Notes: generated by a model from the letters alone, not told the origin. Shown: positions 46,801-54,880, counted from the first letter of the stretch. The stretch is 64,000 nucleotides of DNA from UBA10649 sp964391765 (GCA_964391765.1 CAYMNG010000001.1:15265-79264); one strand, 5' to 3'. Made by a program: numbers and translations.

Positions 46801-47114
46801 ACAAGGTGAGCGAGTTCCTGCGCGAGGTTCCCGAACGGCGCTGGATCGTCGCTGGCTTCTTCGACCCGGGGAGGATCACGATCTCCCCGGCCTATCTCGC
46901 GGCCGAAGGCCTCGACGACGAGATGTCCGAGGCCATCAAGACCGTCGTCGGCACCTCGCAAGGCGGGGTGCCACTCGCGGTCAACCGGGTCCTTGGCGTC
47001 GACGGTGCGTGCGTCATCCGCCGCACAATCACCGGTGCCCCACGATGGACCGGTACGGGTCTGCCCGTCTCGTGGAACGTCCGGGAGGCGGCCGAGAAGG
47101 CGTTCTCGCAGTGA
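43818..47114 (+). CDS. cas9: Cas9 endonuclease, type II-C
   Basis: 1,098 aa from ATG 43818, with GGGGTG about 7 bases upstream; in-frame GTG 43809 and ATG 43812 would add 2-3 residues. Numbering from GTG 43809: RuvC-I RIGIDVGERSVGFS (Asp11); Arg-rich bridge helix RRTRRLVRNRRRRLRRLDDA; RuvC-II AIVVEHVRDA (Glu502); HNH CELDHILPRAGGGSSRRDNL (His577) framed by CxxC pairs Cys561/564 and Cys596/599, which probably hold a zinc ion; RuvC-III FDRRHHAVDAAV (His734, His735, Asp738). All nuclease residues are intact. Size and zinc-bound HNH match compact actinobacterial II-C enzymes such as that of Actinomyces naeslundii. The C-terminal PAM-reading domain cannot be interpreted by eye. TAGGTT at 43779-43784 is a possible -10. 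Confidence 0.95.
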   Translation: MAVRIGIDVGERSVGFSAVAYDELGMPVAILAAVSHIHDGGQDPDTGKSPKSRLATAGVARRTRRLVRNRRRRLRRLDDALREHGLPVPDREIPQTHDAWHARARLVEEVVADPVERAELVSLAARHIARHRGWRNPWWSYERLAEAPTPSDAFALTLAAAQERYPDTLAHVRTMGQMVSTLAARGIPIRPTKHARENPLGPLMAHQVQQEDSLAELAVILTTQGLPAPAVDALCRAAMSQFRPHIPRDRIGACALQPDQLRAPIASLEFQEFRVRQKAGDLRVRRGPDKRRLADAEYDAVVEFLLTWRDEVRPRWRDVAEHLGLGPRDLVDDSLDGSASTNAPMDRTSAKVEEKLKAKSVVGAWWLAADRDERSELIATITDLSGEDGDIVSESLAELLDDEEVLEHLDKLSSSLESGRAMYSQDTLATLNEVMRYRRCDLHTARKEAFGVDDTWQPPRPSFDDAIEHPTVARVNTVTRRFLMTAVAKWGMPEAIVVEHVRDAFAGPTALAEIRSEIRLNTHRREGIAKSLKEQGIPDVTRRDIKRNECVDRQNCVCLYCGRTITLLTCELDHILPRAGGGSSRRDNLVAVCGECNRAKGKLSFPAFVAKSHDPAITVEAAQARVRAWHKMGMSVKSFSRLKADVVRRLALTEDDDTDERSLESTAYAAREMRARIETFLDEQAVRLQVERGTVLVFSGAITSEARKAGGVDDRIRLRSFTRKSRFDRRHHAVDAAVLTTLDAGAARTLRERMMLQRDNRDTRKDPEWKEYRGATPGAQETYGRWAERIKALAVLLEGAISDDRIAVARPLRLVPRVGAVHKDTVEPLIRKSIGDAFSRAEVLRVTNRGLFTKLVALAAGGDLDADPTRSEVLRWDPARPVELFPSNAAYLPVRGGAVAIGDTIKWAQVFAWPSRSGFDYGMIRLYGGEFARIGFGGPGSDFLRTLPPAWSQAMRTANATLLSRILRGEARQIGWLARHDELSTDPVGLIAGADKVSEFLREVPERRWIVAGFFDPGRITISPAYLAAEGLDDEMSEAIKTVVGTSQGGVPLAVNRVLGVDGACVIRRTITGAPRWTGTGLPVSWNVREAAEKAFSQ

Positions 47115-47983
47115 GCCAACGGTGGCGAGTGATCGATCTGCTCGCGCACGACGGACCGATCGGTTGCCGACCGGGGCGCATCCTCGTCCACGACGTCGAG
47201 GTGCCGTTGAGCGACGTCGCGTGCATCCTCGCCGGCAAGGACCTGCAGTGGTCCGGGTCCCTGGTAGCGATGGCGGCCAAGTACGAGGTGCCGATCGTGT
47301 CGTGCGACTGGCGCGGAGTACCCCTCGCCGTGACCGCGCCATGGTCGTCGAATTCCCGCGTCGCGACGCGCCACCACGCGCAGTGCGACATGAGCCTTCC
47401 GCGCAAGAAGAACGCATGGATGCGCCTCGTACGAGCGAAGATCGTCGGTCAGGCGGAGAATCTGCCCTCACCGTTTCGCGAACGGCTTGAGGTCATGGCA
47501 CGGGCCGTTCGGTCCGGCGACCCCGACAACCTTGAGGCTCGCGCGGCCCGGGCGTACTGGTCTCGGGTGTTCACCGACCCGACGTTCAGTCGCGACCTCG
47601 ACGGATCTGGCCGGAACGCGTTGTTGAACTATGGCTACGCGGTCCTCCGCGGCTACGTGATCCGAGCGATCGTCGTCGCTGGCCTGTTGCCGACCCTGGG
47701 TGTGTTCCATCGCAATCGCTCGAACGCGTTCGGACTCGCGGACGACCTCATCGAGCCCTTCCGTCCGGCCGTCGATCATGTGGTCGGGCAGCTTCCTGCT
47801 GACGCGTCCCTCGCCGATCGAACGGTGAAGGCCGCCCTCGTCGCGACCACCGGCATGCCGATGGGGCCAGGGGGCGTTTCGGTGCTCGCCGCGGTCAACG
47901 ATCTCGCTAAGGCATTCGCGTTGTATGCCGAGGGGCGAAGCGATCGGCTTGAGGTGCCTACCTGGACGACTCGGAATGGCTGA
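47111..47983 (+). CDS. cas1: Cas1 spacer-integration endonuclease
   Basis: 290 aa from GTG 47111, which overlaps the cas9 stop (GTGA). VSQRWRVIDLLAHDGPIGCR begins the beta-rich N-terminal domain. Metal ligands are Glu142 (NLEARAARAYW), His200 (GVFHRNRSN) and Asp212/Glu215 (GLADDLIEPFRP). With Cas2 it inserts new spacers at the array. Longer in-frame upstream reading runs through cas9 and is spurious. Confidence 0.95.
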   Translation: MSQRWRVIDLLAHDGPIGCRPGRILVHDVEVPLSDVACILAGKDLQWSGSLVAMAAKYEVPIVSCDWRGVPLAVTAPWSSNSRVATRHHAQCDMSLPRKKNAWMRLVRAKIVGQAENLPSPFRERLEVMARAVRSGDPDNLEARAARAYWSRVFTDPTFSRDLDGSGRNALLNYGYAVLRGYVIRAIVVAGLLPTLGVFHRNRSNAFGLADDLIEPFRPAVDHVVGQLPADASLADRTVKAALVATTGMPMGPGGVSVLAAVNDLAKAFALYAEGRSDRLEVPTWTTRNG

Positions 47984-48323
47984 TCCCGTGTGGGTGCTGT
48001 TGATGTTCGACCTGCCCGTGAAGACGAAGGCGCAGCGAAGGCGCGCGACCCAGTACCGCAAGATGCTGCTCGATCTGGGCTTCAGCCAGGTGCAGTACAG
48101 CGTGTACTCGAAGTACCTCGTCAACGCGTCCGGGCTCCGCGGGCTCATCCCCTGGCTACGCGAGGGGGTGCCGGCCAACGGCGAGGTTCGCGTCCTGCGC
48201 CTGACCGACGAGCAGTGGGCCTCGACCTACCGGTACTACGGCCCGGAGCAGATCCCGGTCGAAGGCAGGCCCGAGCAGCTCGGGCTGTTCTTCGAAGCCG
48301 ACGACGGAGAAATGCCCTTCTGA
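47976..48323 (+). CDS. cas2: Cas2 spacer-integration subunit
   Basis: 115 aa from ATG 47976, overlapping cas1 by 8 bases. VWVLLMFDLPVKTKAQRRRA shows the ferredoxin-like fold with Asp12; FSQVQYSVYSKYLVNASG and ANGEVRVLRLTDEQWASTYR follow. Dimer that bridges Cas1 pairs. There is no cas4 or csn2, as expected for II-C. Ends 143 bases before the array. Confidence 0.93.
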   Translation: MADPVWVLLMFDLPVKTKAQRRRATQYRKMLLDLGFSQVQYSVYSKYLVNASGLRGLIPWLREGVPANGEVRVLRLTDEQWASTYRYYGPEQIPVEGRPEQLGLFFEADDGEMPF

Positions 48324-48437
48324 CGCCGCTGAGGGCGCCGCGCCGGGACGGTTTCCGACCTCAGCGCCGCCCGACATGAAACGGACGAACTCGGACATTC
48401 CTGCCAGTCAAAGACGGGTGAATCGGGACAAATCTGC

Positions 48438-48471
48438 ACTTCAGGTCGCCCCCGAAGGGGCGACCTGAAGT
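48438..48471 (-). terminator. Hairpin at the cas2-side end of the CRISPR array
   Basis: A perfect 15-bp stem, ACTTCAGGTCGCCCC with its complement, loop CGAA on the plus strand. On the minus strand the loop is C(TTCG)G, the very stable UUCG tetraloop. The right arm's last five bases are the first five of repeat 1. It lies where a minus-strand crRNA precursor should end; no T-tract. Confidence 0.75.
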
Positions 48472-50040
48472 CTATTGCGGAGAGACGAAGACACTTCCCA
48501 ACAGGGGACGGGGACGGTGTTCGCGGCCCCGAAGTCTATTGCGGAGAGACGAAGACACTTCCCAACAGAGCACCGGGAAGCGGCCCTTGTTCCGGAAGTC
48601 TATTGCGGAGAGACGAAGACACTTCCCAACCATAGGCCCAGCCCTTCGCGAAGCCAGTGAAGTCTATTGCGGAGAGACGAAGACACTTCCCAACCGGTCC
48701 CGCACCGGCAGCAGTGCGATGGGAAGTCTATTGCGGAGAGACGAAGACACTTCCCAACGGCGAGTGCGGGGAGTCCGTCGAGCACAGAAGTCTATTGCGG
48801 AGAGACGAAGACACTTCCCAACCCGGGCTGGGTCCGAAGACTGGACGACGGGAAGTCTATTGCGGAGAGACGAAGACACTTCCCAACTCGTCGACAGTGA
48901 GTGCGGCCGCACGGTGAAGTCTATTGCGGAGAGACGAAGACACTTCCCAACCATCCCGGTGCCCGGAACGTTCCCCACGGAAGTCTATTGCGGAGAGACG
49001 AAGACACTTCCCAACTGAACTCGTCTTGGCGCATGAAGCGGGCGAAGTCTATTGCGGAGAGACGAAGACACTTCCCAACTGGCTGTGCTCCGCGTGGTCG
49101 AGCGTGAGGAAGTCTATTGCGGAGAGACGAAGACACTTCCCAACCTGCCGGTGAAGACGACGAGGTTGTTGAGAAGTCTATTGCGGAGAGACGAAGACAC
49201 TTCCCAACGGTCGCTCTGACTGGTGTCGAGGTCGCGGAAGTCTATTGCGGAGAGACGAAGACACTTCCCAACCGACCATTGCGCTGCGATTTCCCGTTGC
49301 GAAGTCTATTGCGGAGAGACGAAGACACTTCCCAACGCGTCAGCATCATCACCGCCGACTTTTCGAAGTCTATTGCGGAGAGACGAAGACACTTCCCAAC
49401 CGGGTGATGGACTCGCCGACCGTGATGCGAAGTCTATTGCGGAGAGACGAAGACACTTCCCAACCGTGCGAGCGATCCCCATCGAGCGGTTGGAAGTCTA
49501 TTGCGGAGAGACGAAGACACTTCCCAACAGGTCCAGGCCCATGAGCGTCATCGCGGGAAGTCTATTGCGGAGAGACGAAGACACTTCCCAACATCTAAGT
49601 ATGGTTTCCGCGTCGTGTCAGAAGTCTATTGCGGAGAGACGAAGACACTTCCCAACGGTGGTTCGCGCGGCGGCCGGACGCCACGAAGTCTATTGCGGAG
49701 AGACGAAGACACTTCCCAACGCGACCCACACGACCGACGACTGCGGCGGAAGTCTATTGCGGAGAGACGAAGACACTTCCCAACTGTGGGCGGCGTGGGA
49801 TGCCACGGGGAAGAAGTCTATTGCGGAGAGACGAAGACACTTCCCAACGATTCACCGGGACAGCCGTCCTGCCGATGAAGTCTATTGCGGAGAGACGAAG
49901 ACACTTCCCAACCGCCGTGCAGGTTCGCGCCGTGCAGGTTGAAGTCTATTGCGGAGAGACGAAGACACTTCCCAACCGCGAATGGCACACCGGCCGCGCG
50001 GTCCGAAGTCTATTGCGGAGAGACGAAGACACTTCCCAAC
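48467..50040 (-). CRISPR. Type II-C CRISPR array, 25 repeats and 24 spacers
   Basis: Twenty-five identical 36-bp repeats (plus strand begins GAAGTCTATTGCGGAGAG, ends GACGAAGACACTTCCCAAC) with starts at 48467, 48531, 48595, 48659, 48723, 48787, 48852, 48916, 48980, 49044, 49109, then every 64 bases to 50005. Spacers are 28 bp, except the sixth and tenth (29 bp). The crRNA strand is minus, with its repeat beginning GTTGGGAAGTGTCT, as fixed by the tracrRNA anti-repeat. In that strand each repeat holds TAGACT two bases before the following spacer, a TANNNT -10 box, so transcription may start inside each spacer as in Neisseria II-C arrays. No repeat is degenerate. Confidence 0.98.
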
Positions 50041-50090
50041 GCCGTTGGCTGCAGCGGACTTCGCCGCTGCAGCAACGAGCGTTGGGAAGT
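50031..50090. other. Nested hairpin at the distal (presumed leader) end of the array
   Basis: Inner stem: CGTTGGCTGCAGCGG (50043-50057) and CCGCTGCAGCAACG (50064-50077), one bulged G, loop ACTTCG. Outer stem: the last ten bases of the final repeat, ACTTCCCAAC (50031-50040), pair exactly with GTTGGGAAGT (50081-50090). It lies just 5' of the array on the crRNA strand. Confidence 0.7.
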
Positions 50091-50621
50091 CCACGATCTC
50101 GCTTCGCGCGACGGTCCAGACGCATCGCCGCGTTCGGTTGACCCGGTTCGCTGCGCACCTCCCGTCGCTCTTCCCGGCGCCAACCACGCGGTGATGAAGG
50201 CCGGCGCCCGAATTGTCACCCGTGCGAAGGCGCCGAAAGCACTGCCACCTCGCCGACCTTGAGTTTGCAGCGGGTCCCGAGGCGCAACACGCGCGGCAAC
50301 CTCAAGATTGGCGAGATAGGTGAATGGCGTTGGCCTGCTGCGTAAATTGGGTTTGGGTGGTTGCCGATGTCGAGGACAGTTCCGTGCTGATCGACGATCC
50401 GGTCGCCGACCTCGGCCTCCCATGCCGACGCCACCACGAAGGCAGAACCCGCGCCGGCCGGGACATTCACCTCCCGACCCGAGGGAACCTGCACCTGGCG
50501 GTCTCCCCTCGGCCGGATCCACCAACACACCCCTCCCGACCTCCTCCCACCAATACCCTCACCACCAGCACCCGACGACGGCGCGACACCGCCGTTCTGA
50601 CCGAATCGAACGGAGGAACCA
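50091..50621. other. Gene-free stretch beyond the array
   Basis: About 530 bases. No TA dinucleotide occurs from 50041 to about 50315, so no TANNNT -10 box exists near the array on either strand. It holds palindromic element copy B. A minus-strand reading at about 50290-50520 (VPAGAGSAFVVASAWEAEVG) looks protein-like but has no supported start; I cannot assign it. Confidence 0.5.
50247..50316. repeat. Imperfect palindromic intergenic element, copy B
   Basis: Left arm ACCTCGCCGACCTTGAGTTT (from 50247) and right arm ending CTCAAGATTGGCGAGAT (to 50317) pair at about 22 of 27 positions. GACCTTGAGTTTGCA and CGGGTCC are shared with copy A at 6725-6747. Confidence 0.6.
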
Positions 50622-51014
50622 GTGCGCGCTTTCCGCGAAGCCGTCGAGGCCCGAGACGTCGCGGCCATCGAGGCCCTGCTTGCCGACGACGTCGTCTTCA
50701 CCAGCCCAGTCGTGTTCAAGCCGTACACCGGCAAGGCCGTCACCGCCGCGATCCTTCGCGGCGTGCTGCGCGTGTTCGAGGACTTCCGCTATGTGCGTGA
50801 GATCAGCAGCTCGGACGGCCGCGACCATGTGCTGATCTTCCAGACCGTTGTCGACGGTAAGCAGATCACCGGATGCGACATCCTGCACGTCGACGACGAC
50901 GGCCGTATCGATGACTTCGTCGTCATGGTCCGCCCGCTGTCCGGAGCGCAAGCGCTCGCTGCGGCGATGAGCGCGCAGTTCGACCGGATTCTGGCCGAGG
51001 CGGCCGGACCGTAG
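50622..51014 (+). CDS. SnoaL/NTF2-like protein
   Basis: 130 aa from GTG 50622 behind GGAGGA. AFREAVEARDVAAIEALLAD, DVVFTSPVVFKPYTGKAVTA and IFQTVVDGKQITGCDILHVD are typical of the SnoaL-like/DUF4440 cone-shaped fold, which binds or turns over small hydrophobic molecules. Function not assignable. Converges with a secreted protein gene across a shared terminator. Confidence 0.75.
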   Translation: MRAFREAVEARDVAAIEALLADDVVFTSPVVFKPYTGKAVTAAILRGVLRVFEDFRYVREISSSDGRDHVLIFQTVVDGKQITGCDILHVDDDGRIDDFVVMVRPLSGAQALAAAMSAQFDRILAEAAGP

Positions 51015-51033
51015 TCCGCCCGGCGGGCTACGG
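51009..51033. terminator. Bidirectional terminator hairpin
   Basis: CCGTAGTCCGCC and GGCGGGCTACGG pair with one wobble. The stem contains the stop codons of both convergent genes (TAG 51012-51014 and, on the minus strand, TAG 51030-51028). Confidence 0.65.
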
Positions 51034-51546
51034 CGTCGGGACGTGCAACCGGAACACGTGCGTCCACCCGTCCGGACCCAGGTTCGTCGACACGACCTGG
51101 CCCGTCGCACCCGCGTACTTCCCTGCACCGCCGATCACCGGGCGAATCACCCGAATCCCGACCGCGAGCGTGCCGGCACCCGTCGGGTAGAGCGACGACC
51201 CACCGACGACGAGTTGGTCCTCCGTCCGGCCGAGCACGAACACCAGATTCGTCGACCGGGCCTCCTGATCGCCCGGCAGGCCCAACGCCGTCGTGGTCAA
51301 CGTGCCCGTCATGTACTGCCCGTCGCGCGCGACCCCGTTCACCGCGATCGGGATGAAGTACGTCCGCACCGCGCCCAGACCCGAACCGGTCACGCTCGTC
51401 GGCGCCAACGGCTGGTGGTAGACGGTCACCGTCGTCACCGGATCACGCGGGGCCGCCTGCGCGGCCACGCCCATGCCGGATACACCCACGCCGGTCACGC
51501 CCAATGCGACGACGACTGCCACGATGACTGCCCGAGCGAGTCTCAT
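51028..51546 (-). CDS. Secreted AOC/dirigent-like beta-barrel protein
   Basis: 172 aa from ATG 51546. The signal peptide MRLARAVIVAVVVALGVTGV...AQAAP is clear. The mature part is beta-rich and glycine-rich; GGAGKYAGATGQVVSTNLG resembles the last strands of allene-oxide-cyclase-like/dirigent barrels. No catalytic role can be assigned. Divergent from the next secreted protein. Confidence 0.65.
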   Translation of the reverse strand: MRLARAVIVAVVVALGVTGVGVSGMGVAAQAAPRDPVTTVTVYHQPLAPTSVTGSGLGAVRTYFIPIAVNGVARDGQYMTGTLTTTALGLPGDQEARSTNLVFVLGRTEDQLVVGGSSLYPTGAGTLAVGIRVIRPVIGGAGKYAGATGQVVSTNLGPDGWTHVFRLHVPTP

Positions 51547-51616
51547 GACGGCGACGGTAGCCCGTTGCCGGCTCGATGACGTCGGAGGGCACGCGGCGGC
51601 CCCGCATACTGGGCGC

Positions 51617-52627
51617 ATGCGGCTTCACGGCGCCCGCCTCCTCGGCGCGGTCGCGGCCGTCGCGGTCGCCGTCGCCACACTGGGGCAGTTGGCGCCACCG
51701 GTCCGCGCCGACGCCACGGCCAAGGCTCGCGCCGCGCCAACGGGCGCCCTCCCGGGCACGGACTGCCCGGTGTTCCCCGCCGACAACTACTGGCACGCGC
51801 CCATCGACCGACTTCCCGTCCATCGGCAGTCCGCCGCGTGGCTTCGCACGATGGGGGCGTCTACAACGCGGCTCCACCCGGACTTCGGCCCGAGCCTGGG
51901 GCAACAGCCCGTGCCGTACGGCATTCCGATCACGGTCGTGCGCGGCGGCGCACGCGTCCGTGTGCAGTTCGAGTACGCCGACGAGAGCGACCCCGTGCGC
52001 TACCCCCTCGACTCCCGCACCCGCATCGAGGGCGGAGCGGCCGCCAGTGGCGACCGGCACGCGATCGTCGTCGACGCCGACGACTGCACGCTGTTCGAGA
52101 CCTGGAACACCCGACGCACGGCAGCCGGATGGACGGTCGGCTCGGGGGCCGTATGGTCCCTGCGGTCGAACCGATTGCGCCCGCGGGGATGGACGTCGGC
52201 CGATGCCGCAGGCCTGCCGATCCTCCCGGGACTGCTGCGGTGGGACGAGGTCGCCGCCGGCGCGGTCGACCACGCGATTCGGTTCACCACGGACGTGACC
52301 CGGCGCGCGTTCGTCTGGCCGGCACGGCACCAGGCCGGGGCGACCGACGATCCGGCCGCGCCTCCGATGGGGGCGCGATTCCGCCTGCGAGCCGACTTCG
52401 ACGTCCGCCGATACTCCCCACCGGCCCGGGTCGTCCTCCGCGCGATGCGCCAGTACGGTCTCGTCCTCGCCGACAACGGAACCGCCTGGTACTTCCAGGG
52501 AACGGCCGACAGCAGGTGGCCCATCTCCCTGATCGACGAGCTCACGTCGATCCCGGCGAGCGCCTTCGAAGCCGTCGACACCGCGCGGCTTCGGGTACGC
52601 CCCGGATCGGCGCAGGCCCGATCGTGA
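51617..52627 (+). CDS. Secreted protein of unknown function
   Basis: 336 aa from ATG 51617 with a signal peptide (LLGAVAAVAVAVATLGQLAP...VRA). The mature part has CPVFPADNYWHAPIDRLPVH, FGPSLGQQPVPYGIPITVVR and a later ALADNGTAWYFQG-like segment. Similar layouts occur in conserved secreted proteins of actinobacteria and soil bacteria that I cannot name with certainty. Two cysteines could form a disulfide. Confidence 0.7.
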   Translation: MRLHGARLLGAVAAVAVAVATLGQLAPPVRADATAKARAAPTGALPGTDCPVFPADNYWHAPIDRLPVHRQSAAWLRTMGASTTRLHPDFGPSLGQQPVPYGIPITVVRGGARVRVQFEYADESDPVRYPLDSRTRIEGGAAASGDRHAIVVDADDCTLFETWNTRRTAAGWTVGSGAVWSLRSNRLRPRGWTSADAAGLPILPGLLRWDEVAAGAVDHAIRFTTDVTRRAFVWPARHQAGATDDPAAPPMGARFRLRADFDVRRYSPPARVVLRAMRQYGLVLADNGTAWYFQGTADSRWPISLIDELTSIPASAFEAVDTARLRVRPGSAQARS

Positions 52628-52810
52628 CCCACGCCGCTACCATGCAAGGGCACTGACGCCGCCCGAAGACTGGACAACCGATGCCCGGCACAAGACCCGG
52701 CCTTGCCCTGGGACCGTATCCACCCGAAACGCACTGACGTGGCCCGCCGCACCCGCACGACCAAGCAGGCCGACCTTCGCCTGAGCGACCACCAGTGGCG
52801 TGAGGAGGTC

Positions 52811-54880
52811 ATGCAGTCCCGGATCTGGCTGCCGGCGCTGATCGTGGGATACGTCGGGGTCGCCCTGCTGCTCATCCTGCCCTTCGAGTCGCAGCGGTGG
52901 GACTTCGTCCGGCTGTGCACGACGCTGATCCCCCTCGTCGTCATGCTCGGCGCGGCCCTGGCCATGCCGGCCGGAGTTCGCGGGGTCTGGTGGTCGCTCT
53001 TCGCGTTCCAGGCGTTGACGATGGCCGCCCTGGCCGTCGCGGATTTCGAGGCCGCCGGTGACTACGCCGCGGTCTGGCGGCCGAGTTGGGCCGACGTCGT
53101 CGCCCTCGTCGCGTACGCACCCGTCCTCGTCGCCCTCGCCGTCCTCATCCATCGGCTCAATCCCGGCAGGGACCGGGAGGCCTGGATCGACAGTTCGATC
53201 GTCACGGTCGCCGCGGTCTCGGTCTTCTCGCTGTTCCTCATCGTCCCGGTCGTGTCCGATCCCCTGCTCGGCGCGGCGGGCGTCAGCGTGGCCCTGGCCT
53301 ACCTGCTGCTCGATCTCGGCGTCCTGTCCGGGCTCATCTGGGTCCTCGTCGGCGGCGGGCGACCACGCCTGTCACTGATGCTGGTCGCGGTCGGCTTCAC
53401 CTTGACGCTGGCCGCCGACGTGCTGCGGGACCTCGCCCTCGTCGGCGTCGCCACGGTCACGTCGAGCGCGCTGCTCACCGCGCTGCGGGTCGCGGCGCTC
53501 GTGACGATGACCGGCGCCGCCACCAGCGCCAGCGCCGTGCTGATCGCCGAACCGAGGGCGAACCGCAATCCCCGGGTCAGCGCGCCGCGACTGGCCGTCC
53601 TCGCCGGCGGTGCGCTGATCGTGCCGGCGCTGGTCTCGGTTCGGCTGTGGAACGGCGGTGGTGACCAGATCACGCTCCTGCTGTCCTTGGCCGCGATCAT
53701 CGTGATCATCCTCGCGGTGTGGCGCATCAAGATCCTCGTCACGACCGTCGACCAGCAGCGCCAGGTCTCCGAACTCGTCCTCGACTCCGCGGGCGACGGG
53801 ATCATCGGCCTGGACCGGCAGGGATTCGTGCTGTTCGCGAACCTGTCCGCCCGCCGGATGCTGCGCTGCCGGGAGACCGACCTCCTCGGCCGACGCTTCC
53901 ACGACGTCGCCCACCACGAATACCCCGACGGCCGCACGTTCCCGTGGCCGGACTGCCCGGTCCACCGCCTGGTCGGCACGGGGCGGGCCGCACTGATCTC
54001 CGACCAGGTCTACCTGCGTCGGGACGGCACGACGTTCCCGGTCGAGATCGTCATGTCGCCACTGCGCGTGGACGGCGTCGTGACCGGTGCGGTGCAGTCC
54101 TTCCGCGACGTGTCGGACCGGCACGCCGTCGACGAGCTCAAGCGGCAGTTCGTCTCCGTCGTGAGCCACGAACTGCGAACACCACTGACGTCGATCAAGG
54201 GCAGCCTGCAGATGCTCGACTCCGGCCTGGTCGGCGATCTCGCCCCCGACCAGGCCGAGCTGGTGGCGATGGCGGTGAAGAACAGCGACCGGCTCAGCGA
54301 GTTGGTGAACGACATCCTCGACCTCGAACGCCTCGACGCCGGCCGGCTACCGCTGGTACCCGAGGCCGTCGGTGCCCGCGCGCTCGCGGCGTCCGTCGTC
54401 GAGTCGCTGTCCGGCGCCGCACGGGCGGCTGACGTCCCCTTGCACCTCGAGGTCGACCAGTCGGAGCCGGACGCGCTCGTATGGGTCGACCCGCACCGTA
54501 TGGCCCAGGTGCTGAGCAACCTGCTCGGCAACGCGGTCAAGTTCAGCGAGCACGGCTCGCCGATCCGCGTGCGGGTCGCCGGCGACGCCGAGACCGTCAC
54601 GATCTCCGTCGCCGACTCCGGCCGCGGGATCCCGGCCGACCAGCTCGACGCGGTGTTCGAGCGGTTCGGCCAGGTCGACGCCGGCGACTCACGGCGTGAC
54701 AGCGGAACCGGCCTGGGCCTGGCGATCGCGCGCGAGATCACGATCCGCAGCGGCGGCGAGATCACCGTGTCGAGTACGGTCGGAGTCGGCACGACGTTCA
54801 CCGTCGCCCTGCCGCGCCACTACGACGACGAGGAACAACCGGCCCCCGAGCCCGTTCCCGCGGATGGGAGCCTTCGGTGA
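52811..54880 (+). CDS. Membrane PAS sensor histidine kinase
   Basis: 689 aa from ATG 52811 (AGGAGG only 2 bases upstream; a GTG at 52739 would add 24 polar residues). Eight to nine membrane helices (about 8-310), a PAS domain (about 330-440; LVLDSAGDGIIGLDRQGFVL), HisKA (FVSVVSHELRTPLTSIKGSL) and HATPase_c (VLSNLLGNAVKFSEHGSPIR; DSGRGIPADQLDAVFERFGQ; GTGLGLAIAREI). The signal is unknown. Overlaps its response regulator by GTGA. Confidence 0.88.
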   Translation: MQSRIWLPALIVGYVGVALLLILPFESQRWDFVRLCTTLIPLVVMLGAALAMPAGVRGVWWSLFAFQALTMAALAVADFEAAGDYAAVWRPSWADVVALVAYAPVLVALAVLIHRLNPGRDREAWIDSSIVTVAAVSVFSLFLIVPVVSDPLLGAAGVSVALAYLLLDLGVLSGLIWVLVGGGRPRLSLMLVAVGFTLTLAADVLRDLALVGVATVTSSALLTALRVAALVTMTGAATSASAVLIAEPRANRNPRVSAPRLAVLAGGALIVPALVSVRLWNGGGDQITLLLSLAAIIVIILAVWRIKILVTTVDQQRQVSELVLDSAGDGIIGLDRQGFVLFANLSARRMLRCRETDLLGRRFHDVAHHEYPDGRTFPWPDCPVHRLVGTGRAALISDQVYLRRDGTTFPVEIVMSPLRVDGVVTGAVQSFRDVSDRHAVDELKRQFVSVVSHELRTPLTSIKGSLQMLDSGLVGDLAPDQAELVAMAVKNSDRLSELVNDILDLERLDAGRLPLVPEAVGARALAASVVESLSGAARAADVPLHLEVDQSEPDALVWVDPHRMAQVLSNLLGNAVKFSEHGSPIRVRVAGDAETVTISVADSGRGIPADQLDAVFERFGQVDAGDSRRDSGTGLGLAIAREITIRSGGEITVSSTVGVGTTFTVALPRHYDDEEQPAPEPVPADGSLR

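Noticed and set aside
45060..47471. 803-codon minus-strand frame opposite cas9
   Set aside because: No recognisable domain. Cas9 on the plus strand has full active sites, so this is a shadow.
48475..50262. Open reading frames running through the CRISPR array
   Set aside because: They only translate the 36-bp repeat (RRDEDTSQ, CGETKTLPN, ERRRHFPT units) and are artefacts.
50290..50520. Minus-strand protein-like reading beyond the array (VPAGAGSAFVVASAWEAEVG)
   Set aside because: It looks more coherent than a shadow but has no supported start and runs into palindromic element B. Not enough to call a gene.
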